Positions 34,001 to 41,680 of a DNA stretch of 64,000 nt are shown here, one piece after another. Position 1 is the first letter of the stretch. Each line of letters opens with the position of its first letter. The position numbers and the translations under genes were made by a program. A model generated the notes under the pieces. The model ran no database searches. It was not told where the DNA came from and was given only the letters and a program-made list of their open reading frames with translations. This DNA comes from Myceligenerans pegani (GTDB lineage Bacteria > Actinomycetota > Actinomycetes > Actinomycetales > Cellulomonadaceae), in the NCBI RefSeq assembly GCF_014892515.1, contig NZ_JADBGR010000107.1, positions 152,709 through 216,708 of the forward strand, given 5' to 3'.

Positions 34001-34946
34001 CTTTGCCCGCCGCCGCAGCAGCGCCCCGTGCGGCACGTGCAGCCTTGCTCGCCGCGACTTCTGCACGCCGACGGTCGTTGCCCGCCGCTCGCGCCTCTTC
34101 ACGGGCTGTCGCCGCGGCCTTCTTGGCCAACCCTGCAGATTTCTCGGCCCGGTCGGCTTCGTCCACCGCAGCGTTCATCGCGGCTTCTGCCTTGCTGCCC
34201 GCGGTCTCGGCCGCATGAACCAGGTCGGTGATCGTCTCGCTCTCGTGATCCCTTGCTGCCGCCACACCCCAGTCGATGTCGAGGAACCGGGTGAGTGTCG
34301 AGAATCGGCCGTCGTCCAGTGCCCTCGCCGCAGCTTCCCTCACCAACGGCCCGCCTGACGCGAGGGCCTGATTGATCCGAAGTTCTACGTCCGCACGATG
34401 AGCTTGCGCCCAGTCCTCGGCCAGAAACCGTTCGAGGTCCTCCGGTGATCCCGCGTCCAACGCAACCCGGGCAGCCTGCTTCACCTGCGGCCCACCCGCT
34501 GCCGCGAGCTGGTTGATCCGGATCTCCTGGTCGGCCAGCCACGGGTCGTTCCAGCCGTTCGCGAGGAACGCGCCAAGCGCCTCGGGGTCCTGCGCGTCGA
34601 GCAGCCGCGTGACGGCGTCCTTCATCGCCGGCCCGCCGCTGGCGAGCATCTGGTTGGCGAAGATCTCGCGATCCACCAGCTCCAGCTCACCCCACTGCTC
34701 GCGCACGAAAGCACACAATTCTTCCTCGTCGCCGACCAGCGCCGCTGCGGCGGCCTCCCTGACCTGCGGTCCACCGGCATCGCGTGCCGCGAGCACGCCG
34801 GCCCGGGTGCACGCCACCTCGGAAGGCAGCTCCTCGGCATGGGCCTGATTCGCCTCCGGCACGACGCCGGGCATCACCAGACTTGCCGCCAGGACGGCGA
34901 CGAGCACGATGCGCACTCTGAAGCTCGATAATCTCGACCACGACAT
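31098..34946 (-). CDS. Secreted ALF-repeat, Ala-rich coiled-coil giant protein with distinct C-terminus
   Basis: A 1282-residue secreted protein; signal peptide ends near AQAHAEE (about 37). Four to five ALF repeats follow (GGPQVREAAAAAL..., about 45 residues each), then a long Ala/Glu/Lys heptad-rich segment (about 250-570), a second ALF block (about 620-800), a second Ala-rich coil (800-920), and a non-repetitive C-terminus (930-1282) with several Cys that ends HIYVVVLQRDGNIAQFYRW. The C-terminal coding part is much less GC rich than the rest (about 54% over 31681-31860). Such layout is seen in actinobacterial proteins carrying variable effector tips; toxicity is inference. ATG 34946 follows AGGAGG. 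Confidence 0.85.
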   Translation of the reverse strand: MSWSRLSSFRVRIVLVAVLAASLVMPGVVPEANQAHAEELPSEVACTRAGVLAARDAGGPQVREAAAAALVGDEEELCAFVREQWGELELVDREIFANQMLASGGPAMKDAVTRLLDAQDPEALGAFLANGWNDPWLADQEIRINQLAAAGGPQVKQAARVALDAGSPEDLERFLAEDWAQAHRADVELRINQALASGGPLVREAAARALDDGRFSTLTRFLDIDWGVAAARDHESETITDLVHAAETAGSKAEAAMNAAVDEADRAEKSAGLAKKAAATAREEARAAGNDRRRAEVAASKAARAARGAAAAAGKAVGAANEAAAAARTAANAAARVALAAARAEQKAAEAARAAAAARTDRDAAADARDKAAEAWAAMDALSDVEQGMNHAFDALDAVDGAIAAVESAVANAQDAHAAAQAAAEAANAAGANAEEAYAAAARARAAAIRAQEAADEAVDFARYAHEQAIIARDAAESAVIRARNAARAAEEAAEHAGDAADAAQRALEDAEAASEAAGAARDAAEQAHAVFAEARRQDQLRLARERDQMIEAARDVAQAVEDASGSDAPMPNSPRAHWRSPAVEEALRDATDPNLPRHIAVARAREAALGLVDSGGTWTREAARSALTGDDEQVLAFAREGLRRAEGMDDRTTLAGISAAGTESMRNAAQAVLAGTDAEVAAFLENPEYPERVVEYELAVNQVLASARESGDQHTVAAATTALDDGSVSALGDFLEAGMFAAQKADDEIKVTQIFGGAPAGSELRINAEVALEGPPAFREQFLRTGQYEAVARDQRTAAHVQTMTSLVAQAAEVAMRATEHEKRAWEEAARAAGAAQDAANYADQAVTAANQAGQHAAAAVEAADEANRSAAAAKRSADNALAAAKDARRSAQAAAGSAAFARAAHVQSVKFARSAAESAEEAWSDAREAGESLAEAAEYALDAYEAVYEMMEDAIWEEAWGTVQQDYPQGCRIFPLVAFRYDRGLDSECQQDVYDMAQAIIDNDFDRGPMMQQNAEYCWKTYVYGQLYARCMQHVGSLNFDNHMENQMILDAVFVAYQIIEPAALIALDLRMGRIPDALCSAKDKLCENIVERVVDQASDVLVPDDPFSLEYWESWVGAWEEWFKIPNIEEVSSVNARMIEEYRNSACLAVAGSSGMSPQQCVEQRVNAALDDLSWNPPTLEVGEWTVHMTRDRMVEILSRQTWENFAVHPSDVRKYFADGDTVDDLDRYLVEVVRHNEDRIVDYLEGRSPVSLFSREIDGHIYVVVLQRDGNIAQFYRW

Positions 34947-34986
34947 TTCAGGTCCTCCTCGTCCAGACGACTGACGATCGGCGAGC

Positions 34987-35018
34987 GCGCCGGGGCGGGA
35001 ACCCACCCGCCCCGGCGC
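34987..35018 (-). terminator. Terminator after the large FG-GAP protein gene
   Basis: Perfect 13-bp stem GCGCCGGGGCGGG/CCCGCCCCGGCGC with loop AACCCA, 28 bp after the stop at 35047 and upstream of the ALF-protein start. It separates the two transcription units. Confidence 0.75.
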
Positions 35019-35046
35019 TGCACTGGTGTACCGCGGGCAGCGCGTG

Positions 35047-38000
35047 TCAGACGGTGATCTGCAGCAGCACGGTCCGCTCGGAGTCCGGATCGGCGCCGAT
35101 ACCGACCGGCGTGTACGAGTCGGCGTCCCCGGTGATCTCCACCGGCTCGCCAGACGGCGTGTCGACCACCGCCGTGTAGTCGTGACCAGTCCCCGTCTCG
35201 TACCCGTCGCCGCGGATCGAGTACACGTTCGGCACGCGCAGGTCGATACGACCCGAGTCACCACGAACCACAAGGCAGAGCGTGCGAGCGCCACCGGACT
35301 CGACGGTGTACCGGACCCTCATCGCACCCACGCCGTCCTCATCGGGCTGCGTCGCGCACTCGACGTCGACGACGATGTTCCCGTCGCCCGAGATGAGCTC
35401 GATGCCGAGCTGCGCCCCGATGCGCTCCGCGTCCGGGTAGGCGAATCGCTCGATGAGCGATGTGTCCCCTGGCGGCCGTGAGACCGTGACCGGCGTGTCC
35501 GGCGTCCGGGTGCGGTCCAGGACCACGGCGACCTTCTGGCTCGGGCGGTATCCGAACACGTGGGCCATGCCGCCGTCCGCGGCCTCCACACCGACCAGGC
35601 GATCCCGCGTGGAGGCGATGGTGAAACCGCCGAGACCGCCGGACCGGTCGGGGCGGACCGTGGTGAACCCGCTCGCGGTGGCCGTCCGGATCGCCGTCGT
35701 GGTCGCGCCCGGCGCGTAGGCGAGCAGGTCGTCGAGCCTTCCGTCGTCGTCATAGGCGGTCGCGATCACGCGGCTGGTCGTGCTGCCCAGGGCGGACCAG
35801 GTGCCCTCGGTCTGCTTGGCGTAGGCCGAGGAGTTGTCCCGGCTGACGACCGCGTATCTCTTGGCCGTGCCGGGCCGGTAGACGAGCAGGTCGTTCGGCT
35901 TCCCGTCGTGGTCGCCGTCGAACGGCGTCACGCGGTCACCGGCGGCGAACGCCCAGCCGCCCAGCGAGGTGGTGTGCTGCATCACGTAACCGAAGGCCGG
36001 GGCGGACACCACGGCGGCCGTGCCGCCCGCGCTCGGGTCGTACTGCATGACCTCGTCGAGCTTGCCGTCGCCGTCGAAGTCCACCGGCACGAGCTGCGGA
36101 TCGTCGCCGCCCCGCACGAGGCCCCAGGCGTTCTGGTACTTCTTGACGAACCGGCCCGACGCGTCCCGGCCGTACACCGCGACGTTGCGTACGGTGGCGG
36201 ATCCCACGCCCGGCCGGTACACGAGGAGGTCGTCCAGCTTGCCGTCGCTCTCGAAGTCGAGCGCGACGATCCTGTCGGCCGCGCTGGCGAGCGGCCAGTC
36301 GCCGATGCCCGAGCCGCGGAACACCTCCGTGTGCGTACCGTCCGCGTGGCGCTCGGCGATCACCACGAGCCGACCGCCGGGCCGGTACAGGAGCAGGTGG
36401 TCCGCCCGGCCGCTGTGGTCGAAGTCGTACGCGATCGCCCTGTCCTTCGTGCTCGACAGGTCGAACCCGGCGATGCCCGCGTGGCTCGTGTGCGCGAACT
36501 CGTACTGACTCTCGCCACGGTCGAGCCGCTTGATCGCCCACGCGCTCCTCGCCCCGGGCCGGTACCCGAGCACCAGGGTCCGCGAGCCGGTGCCCGGCCC
36601 CTCGAACGGAACCAGCCGGTCGGCGGCCCTCGTCAGGTCGAATCCGCCGAGCCCGCCGGCGCGCGGGCCGGAGAGCGGCTCGTAGCTGTCGGTCGCCGCG
36701 TCCCAGGTGATGACGCTAACCATCCCGATGCCGCCGTTCACCGGGCGGTAGGCCACGAGATCGTCGTCCAGGCCGTCGTGGTCGTAGTCCATGGCGACCA
36801 CCCGGTCGGCGGTGCTCGCCAGCGACGACCACGTGGCGGTGTCCGCCGTGGCGTAGCCGCTCCCGCTCCGGCGGAGGACCGCGTACTTCTTCGCCGTTCC
36901 CGGCCGGTACACGAACAGGTCGTTCGGCTTCCCGTCGTGGTCCCGGTCGAACGGGACCACCCGGTCACCGGCGCCGAACGTCCAGCCTCCCAGCGAGGTG
37001 GTGTGCCGCATCACGTAGCCGAACGACGGCGCCGCGACCACGGCCGCCCTGCCGCCGGCGCCCGCCTCGTACTGCATCACCTCGTCGAGCCGTCCGTCAC
37101 CGTCGAAGTCCACCGGGACCAACTGGGGATCCTCTCCCCAGCGCACCGTCCCCCAAGCACTCTCGTACTCCTTGACGAACTGACCCGACCCGTCCCGGCT
37201 GTACACCGCCACGTTCCGCACGTCCTCGGACCCCACGCCCGGGCGGTACACCAGCAGATCGTCCAGCGTGCCGTCACCCTCCATGTCGAGCGCGACGATC
37301 CTGTCCGCCACGTTGTCCAGCACCCAGTCGCCCAGACCGCTCGTGCTCCGGAACACCCTCGTGTACGTCCCGTCCGCGTTGCGGCGCACGACCTGCAGGA
37401 GCTTCGAGCCGGGCCGGTACATCAGGAGGTGGTCCGTCCGCCCGCTGCTCTCGTAGTCGAAGGCGATCACCCTGTCCCGCGACGACGCGAGGTCGTATCC
37501 GCCGATGCCCGCCGTCGTACTGCGGTACTCCCAGCCGAACTGCGAGCTCAGGGCCGGTGCGTTCCGCTCCACCCAGTCGCCGAGCCCGTCCACCCGCACC
37601 ACGGTCGTCCGAGCCGCGGGCTCGTCCTCGTGAGCGAGGCACCGTGACCCGTCGGAGCCGACGGCGAGCCCGAGCAGCACCGCCCCACCGGTGCCCACCA
37701 CGGGCGCACCGGCGTCGCCGAGGCAGGCGCCCGCCGCTCCGTCGGCGTCCGACCAGGCGAACGTGTCCGCGCTCACCTCATCGACGACTCCCGTGGCGCG
37801 CTGAGCGGCGTCGGGCACCCAGGTGTCGGCCGTCCGGCCGAATCCCGCCATGACCGACGCGGCGCCGACGACAGGGGCCGTCGACGGGATCGTGGCACGC
37901 GCGATCCCCTCGGCGGGCAGGACGAGACGGAGCAGCGCCACGTCACGGTCAGGGTGCGGCACCACCCGGTCGGCCTCGAGGGTGCGCGCCGGAGCGCCGG

Positions 38001-38277
38001 CGTGCGCGCCGCCCACGACCGCCTTCACGGCCGCCGGCGGCCTCCCGGTCGTGAGCGAGCCGTCGTCGCCGGCGACGCAGGAGGCTGCCGTCAGCACCCA
38101 CTGCGGCCGCACGAGGGCGCCGGAGCAGGAGCGATCACCGCTTGTTCGGACCTTCACCAGGTAGGGCGCGCTCCCGGACGCGGCCGGGTCGCCCCCGGTC
38201 ACCGCCGTCGCGGGAGCCGCCAACCCGGCCATGATCGCTGCCGCACCCGCCAGCGCGGCAACCAACCGTCGCAACAT
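35047..38277 (-). CDS. Secreted trypsin-fold pseudoprotease with duplicated VCBS-type repeat module and C-terminal secreted module
   Basis: A 1076-residue secreted protein. After the signal peptide comes a trypsin-like domain (about 27-240) with His replaced by S66 (TAASC), D112 kept, and Ser replaced by A189 (CLGDAGAP); it cannot be a normal serine protease. Residues about 255-925 are propeller-like repeats (FDYESSGRTDHLLMYRPG type), arranged as two tandem copies of a 343-codon unit. The last 140 residues (ECATQPDEDGVGAMRVRYT onward) match the stand-alone protein encoded at 38320-38859. ATG 38277 has GGAGG five bases upstream. A terminator follows. Confidence 0.85.
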   Translation of the reverse strand: MLRRLVAALAGAAAIMAGLAAPATAVTGGDPAASGSAPYLVKVRTSGDRSCSGALVRPQWVLTAASCVAGDDGSLTTGRPPAAVKAVVGGAHAGAPARTLEADRVVPHPDRDVALLRLVLPAEGIARATIPSTAPVVGAASVMAGFGRTADTWVPDAAQRATGVVDEVSADTFAWSDADGAAGACLGDAGAPVVGTGGAVLLGLAVGSDGSRCLAHEDEPAARTTVVRVDGLGDWVERNAPALSSQFGWEYRSTTAGIGGYDLASSRDRVIAFDYESSGRTDHLLMYRPGSKLLQVVRRNADGTYTRVFRSTSGLGDWVLDNVADRIVALDMEGDGTLDDLLVYRPGVGSEDVRNVAVYSRDGSGQFVKEYESAWGTVRWGEDPQLVPVDFDGDGRLDEVMQYEAGAGGRAAVVAAPSFGYVMRHTTSLGGWTFGAGDRVVPFDRDHDGKPNDLFVYRPGTAKKYAVLRRSGSGYATADTATWSSLASTADRVVAMDYDHDGLDDDLVAYRPVNGGIGMVSVITWDAATDSYEPLSGPRAGGLGGFDLTRAADRLVPFEGPGTGSRTLVLGYRPGARSAWAIKRLDRGESQYEFAHTSHAGIAGFDLSSTKDRAIAYDFDHSGRADHLLLYRPGGRLVVIAERHADGTHTEVFRGSGIGDWPLASAADRIVALDFESDGKLDDLLVYRPGVGSATVRNVAVYGRDASGRFVKKYQNAWGLVRGGDDPQLVPVDFDGDGKLDEVMQYDPSAGGTAAVVSAPAFGYVMQHTTSLGGWAFAAGDRVTPFDGDHDGKPNDLLVYRPGTAKRYAVVSRDNSSAYAKQTEGTWSALGSTTSRVIATAYDDDGRLDDLLAYAPGATTTAIRTATASGFTTVRPDRSGGLGGFTIASTRDRLVGVEAADGGMAHVFGYRPSQKVAVVLDRTRTPDTPVTVSRPPGDTSLIERFAYPDAERIGAQLGIELISGDGNIVVDVECATQPDEDGVGAMRVRYTVESGGARTLCLVVRGDSGRIDLRVPNVYSIRGDGYETGTGHDYTAVVDTPSGEPVEITGDADSYTPVGIGADPDSERTVLLQITV
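35189..35250. repeat. 62-bp identical repeat, copy 1
   Basis: Identical base for base with 38462-38523, inside a longer similar region (about 35045-35350 against 38318-38640) that encodes the shared C-terminal module. Indicates a recent duplication or gene conversion. Confidence 0.85.
35514..37512. repeat. Tandem internal duplication of about 1029 bp
   Basis: Two copies of a 343-codon unit lie head to tail in the gene. For example, CAGCGAGGTGGTGTG starts at 35962 and again at 36991, 1029 bp apart. Protein pairs such as DHDGKPNDLFVYRPGTAK and DHDGKPNDLLVYRPGTAK show the match. The outer limits are approximate. Confidence 0.8.
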
Positions 38278-38319
38278 CTCAGCCTCCATCAATGGTCGGG
38301 CCATGGTCGATATCGAGCG

Positions 38320-38859
38320 TCAGACCGTGATCTGCAGCAGAACCGTCGGCTCGGAGTCCGGGTCGGCCCCGATGCCGACAGGCGTGTACGTGTCGCCCTC
38401 CCCTTCGATCTCCACCGGGTCGCCCGACGGCGTGTCGACGACGGCCGTGAAGTCGTGGCCCGTCCCCGTCTCGTACCCGTCGCCGCGGATCGAGTACACG
38501 TTCGGCACGCGCAGGTCGATACGGCCCGAATCGCCGTGGACCACCAGGCACAGCGTGCGAGCCCCGCCCGACTCCACCGTGTACCTGACCTTCATCGCGC
38601 CCACGCCGTCCTCGTCAGGCTGCGTCGCGCACTCGAGGTCGGCGACGATGTGGCCGTCGCCCCGCTCCAGCAGGATGCCGTGCTCCGCGAGGATCTCGTC
38701 GGACCGCGGGTAGTCGAAGGTCTCCACCGCGAACGGGGGCAGGTCGTCGGCGGCGGCCTCTCCCCGCACGGCGTCCGCCATCGTGGGCGCGCCGAGGAAC
38801 GTGGCGGTCGCGGCGACGGCGATACCCGCGGCGATCCCGGCCCGGGACAGAATTCTCAT
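38320..38859 (-). CDS. Small secreted protein, stand-alone copy of neighbour's C-terminal module
   Basis: A 179-residue protein with signal peptide (MRILSRAGIAAGIAVAATAT, cleavage after about 30) and one mature domain. The mature part from ECATQPDEDGVGAMKVRYT to the C-terminal VLLQITV is almost identical to the end of the 1076-residue protein encoded 43 bp downstream. It contains conserved Cys (ECATQ, RTLCLVV), which could form a disulfide. Function unknown; a binding or cell-surface module is plausible. ATG 38859 follows AGGAG. Likely co-transcribed with its neighbours. Confidence 0.82.
   Translation of the reverse strand: MRILSRAGIAAGIAVAATATFLGAPTMADAVRGEAAADDLPPFAVETFDYPRSDEILAEHGILLERGDGHIVADLECATQPDEDGVGAMKVRYTVESGGARTLCLVVHGDSGRIDLRVPNVYSIRGDGYETGTGHDFTAVVDTPSGDPVEIEGEGDTYTPVGIGADPDSEPTVLLQITV
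38462..38523. repeat. 62-bp identical repeat, copy 2
   Basis: Identical to 35189-35250, in direct orientation about 3.3 kb away. Both copies encode the segment around RVPNVYSIRGDGYETGTG. Confidence 0.85.
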
Positions 38860-38903
38860 GGTCACTCCTGGCTTCTGGTGAGTGGTGCGTGGCATGACTC
38901 GGA

Positions 38904-41108
38904 TCACTGGATCGAGGAACCGAACGCGACGCCGCCCGCGGGGATACCTCCGGCGCCCGGCTGGAAGGTGGTCACGGCCCCGGCGGTGCCTCCCGTTACG
39001 TTGCTCCACGGGATGGCGTGGACGGCCCCGGAGGCGGACGGGCCGTCGGGCATGCCGACGTAGAGGTGCTCGTCGGTGGCCGTCAGGGCCTGCCCGAGCC
39101 GCTGGCCTGCCCCGTCGCTGCCGGGGAGGCCGCCTTGCCCCGGCACGAGCTGGAACTCGTCCGTGACCGGTCCCTGGAAGGAGTCGAGGCCAGGGAAGAC
39201 GTGGACGTCACCGGCGTCGTCGTGGCCGTTCAGGTCCTCGTCCGGCGCGCCGACGGTGAGCACCATTGTGTCTCCCGACGCGTCGGCGGGATCCGTGCTC
39301 GCGATCGCCACCGACGCCCCGAAGTGGTCGAACGACTCCGGGCTGCTGGACACGCCTTCGGTGGCCTGGTTGATGCCGCCGACCTGGGTCCAGCCACCGC
39401 TCGACCGCAGGTGCAGCACCACGGCCCGGCCGGCGTCGTCACGACCGGTGCTGTTGTAGGTGATCGCCTCACCGGGCGAACCGATGGCGAGCAGGGAATC
39501 GACCGGCGACGCCGCACCCGACGGCCGGTATTCCGTCATGTCGAGCGCCCCGCCGAACTCGTCGCCGGGCTCCGAGACACCGCTGACGCCGCCTGTGTCC
39601 TGGTGGATCTGCGTGATCGGCACGGGGAGTCCGTCGCTGCGGAGCTCGTGCCGGAACAGGTGCACGATCCCCGAGGCGTCGTCGCTGCCGACGGCCTCGT
39701 GTGGCGTACCGGCGACGAAGAAGCGACCGTCGCCCGTGACGGTCTCGCCGAACCTGTCACCGGCCTCGCCGACACCCAGGACGCCGTCCTTGTCCTGGTG
39801 GACCGCCCGCGGCGGCGCCGAGCCCAGGCAGTAGAAGATCATTCCGCCGTCGGCGACGGAACTCAGGTCCTCGCCGGGCACGCCCATGACGAGCCACGGC
39901 GTGCCGTCGCTCGTGTGTCCGGCCGCCAGGGAATAGCCGAGCAGGTCCCCGTCCTCAGGAGCGGACGCACCGAGCGAGCCCTCGCCGTACCCCTGCCGAT
40001 GGGTGATGTCGGCCGGGCCGTGGGTCAGGCCGTCCCGCGCGCCGTGGACGATCTCGACCCATCCGGTCTCGCGCGCGCCGTCCACGGATTCGTACGGCGT
40101 GCTGACCACGAGGTCCGTGCATCCGTCCTGGTTGCCGTCGAAGGTCGCGATGCTGTACCCGAACCGGTCGTTGGGCTCGGAACCGCCGGTGACGCCCGGC
40201 GATGCCTGGGAGATCAGCGCGGTCTCGCCGCTACCCCCGTAGACGATCCGGACGGCACCCCCGCGGGCGGCGCCGTCGACGGTCGCCTCGGGATCGGCGA
40301 TCGCGATGTCACGCACGCCGTCGCAGTCGAAGTCCACGATTCGCGGCTTCCCGATCGTCGTGGTGATCCAGCCGCTCACGTCGTCGGCCCGGACACCGAT
40401 CGCGGTGTTCCGGGTCTCGGCGGGGTCGGCGCCCCAGCAGCCCGCCCGCCACGACCGGCTGACCACCGCGACCAGCTCCGGGCCGCCGGCGGTGTCGCGC
40501 AGCAGTGGCCCGCCGGTGTCGCCGGCGCAGGCCGACGCCCCGCCGCTCCCCGTGATCGTCACGTCACCATCCGCCACGGCGTCCACGCCGAACGGCGCGG
40601 TGTGGAGGGCGAGGGGAGCCCACTCGGTCGCCGTCCGCCCGAATCCGGCGAGCCGGAGCGCGTCCGCCGTCGTCGGCGCCGACGACGCGATCGCGACCGG
40701 GTCGACGCCGGGAACCGCCAGGTCCAGGCGGGCCATGACGAGGTCCCGCGACTCGTGCGGGACGAGCTCGATCACCTGACGCTCCTGACCGGCGGTGCCC
40801 GTCAGGTCCACGCGACCGACGGTCGCGACCGTCGACAGCTCGGGGCGGCCGGCCGGAACGTCGAGTCCGGCGGACGGGTCGTCCGCGAAGCAGCTCGCCG
40901 CCGTGAGGATCCAGCGGTCCGCGACCAACGCTCCGCTGCACGCCCGCCGGCCGTCCCCGATGTCGAGGCGTGCGGTGAACGCGTACGAGGCGTGCCCGTC
41001 CGTGGTCCCGACGACGGCCGACGCGGGCGCGGCCAGCACGGGCGCGACCAGCGCGACGCCTGCCGCAGCGGCGATCGCTGCCCTCGTCGCCCTGCCGATC
41101 CCGGTCAT
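38904..41108 (-). CDS. Secreted trypsin-fold pseudoprotease with integrin-type FG-GAP repeats
   Basis: A 734-residue secreted protein. The trypsin-like domain (about 33-265) has S72 in place of His (TAASC), D122 kept and T198 in place of Ser (CAGDTGGP), the same pair of changes as the protein at 29463. Residues 270-734 hold about seven integrin-alpha-like FG-GAP repeats (NDRFGYSIATFDGNQDGCTDLVV, split here; HFGASVAIAS; LGQALTAT) with GxPxE loops. ATG 41108 was chosen with GGTGA upstream; ATG 41180 (GGAG five bases upstream) would give a signal peptide with a 40-residue n-region and cannot be excluded. Confidence 0.82.
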   Translation of the reverse strand: MTGIGRATRAAIAAAAGVALVAPVLAAPASAVVGTTDGHASYAFTARLDIGDGRRACSGALVADRWILTAASCFADDPSAGLDVPAGRPELSTVATVGRVDLTGTAGQERQVIELVPHESRDLVMARLDLAVPGVDPVAIASSAPTTADALRLAGFGRTATEWAPLALHTAPFGVDAVADGDVTITGSGGASACAGDTGGPLLRDTAGGPELVAVVSRSWRAGCWGADPAETRNTAIGVRADDVSGWITTTIGKPRIVDFDCDGVRDIAIADPEATVDGAARGGAVRIVYGGSGETALISQASPGVTGGSEPNDRFGYSIATFDGNQDGCTDLVVSTPYESVDGARETGWVEIVHGARDGLTHGPADITHRQGYGEGSLGASAPEDGDLLGYSLAAGHTSDGTPWLVMGVPGEDLSSVADGGMIFYCLGSAPPRAVHQDKDGVLGVGEAGDRFGETVTGDGRFFVAGTPHEAVGSDDASGIVHLFRHELRSDGLPVPITQIHQDTGGVSGVSEPGDEFGGALDMTEYRPSGAASPVDSLLAIGSPGEAITYNSTGRDDAGRAVVLHLRSSGGWTQVGGINQATEGVSSSPESFDHFGASVAIASTDPADASGDTMVLTVGAPDEDLNGHDDAGDVHVFPGLDSFQGPVTDEFQLVPGQGGLPGSDGAGQRLGQALTATDEHLYVGMPDGPSASGAVHAIPWSNVTGGTAGAVTTFQPGAGGIPAGGVAFGSSIQ

Positions 41109-41680
41109 GCGGTCACCCGATGCCTGACCGGCCCGGCAACGCCGTCGGGCCGACGCCCGGAACCATGATTCCCTGCGCATGTTCGCTCCGCTGTCCTGTA
41201 TCCGGCTCCCCATCGGTCAGTCAGCTTGGCACCCGAACGCCCGACTTGTCCCATAATTTGGCCTCAGCTAAAACCACTTTCACCCGCATGGCGCCCACGC
41301 CGTCGCGCGACGTGATCGGCTCTGGGTCAGCTTGCGGATGCCGGTGATCCCGGGGCGGCGGTCTGCCGGCAGAGGGCGCCGCGGCCGTCGCCTTCCTCGG
41401 TCTCCGAGGGGCGCTGAACCGGCCGCGCTTTCGCGCAGGAACAAGCGCGGACCCGGGACAGGGGACCGCCCGGGCCGCGCATGTCCAGGCTATTGCCACG
41501 GCCGGGAGTTGTCCGTGCCGAGGCGGGTGAAATCTGCTGCCGTTCAGCCTGAGCCAGTCGCCGATGAGCCGTACGCTGCAGCGCCTGCGCGCTGTCGGGC
41601 GACGAAGAAGGCGAACGCCATCATGCCGGAGAGCAGGACGGCCGCATGCCGGGCGTACAGCCCGACCGCCCCCCGCCGGC
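41109..41680. other. Gene-poor gap with possible gene remnants
   Basis: No complete gene is supported. Two minus-strand remnants are visible. At 41221-41300 the frame reads DGVGAMRVKVVLAEAKLWD, resembling DGVGAMRVRYT of the duplicated secreted module, in a local AT-richer patch. At about 41543-41680 an open frame ending in TGA (just left of 41550) reads GAVGLYARHAAVLLSGMM, then AFAFFVARQRAG, like the end of a small membrane protein but without a credible start. Confidence 0.4.

Noticed and set aside
32533..34218. A 561-residue Ala/Ser-rich plus-strand frame opposite the ALF protein
   Set aside because: It is a by-product of Ala-codon repeats read backwards. The minus frame has a signal peptide, AGGAGG and ALF repeats.
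41228..41262. A short stretch that looked like a tRNA T-arm
   Set aside because: No acceptor, D or anticodon stem can be folded around it, and no CCA end or GTTCRA consensus was found.
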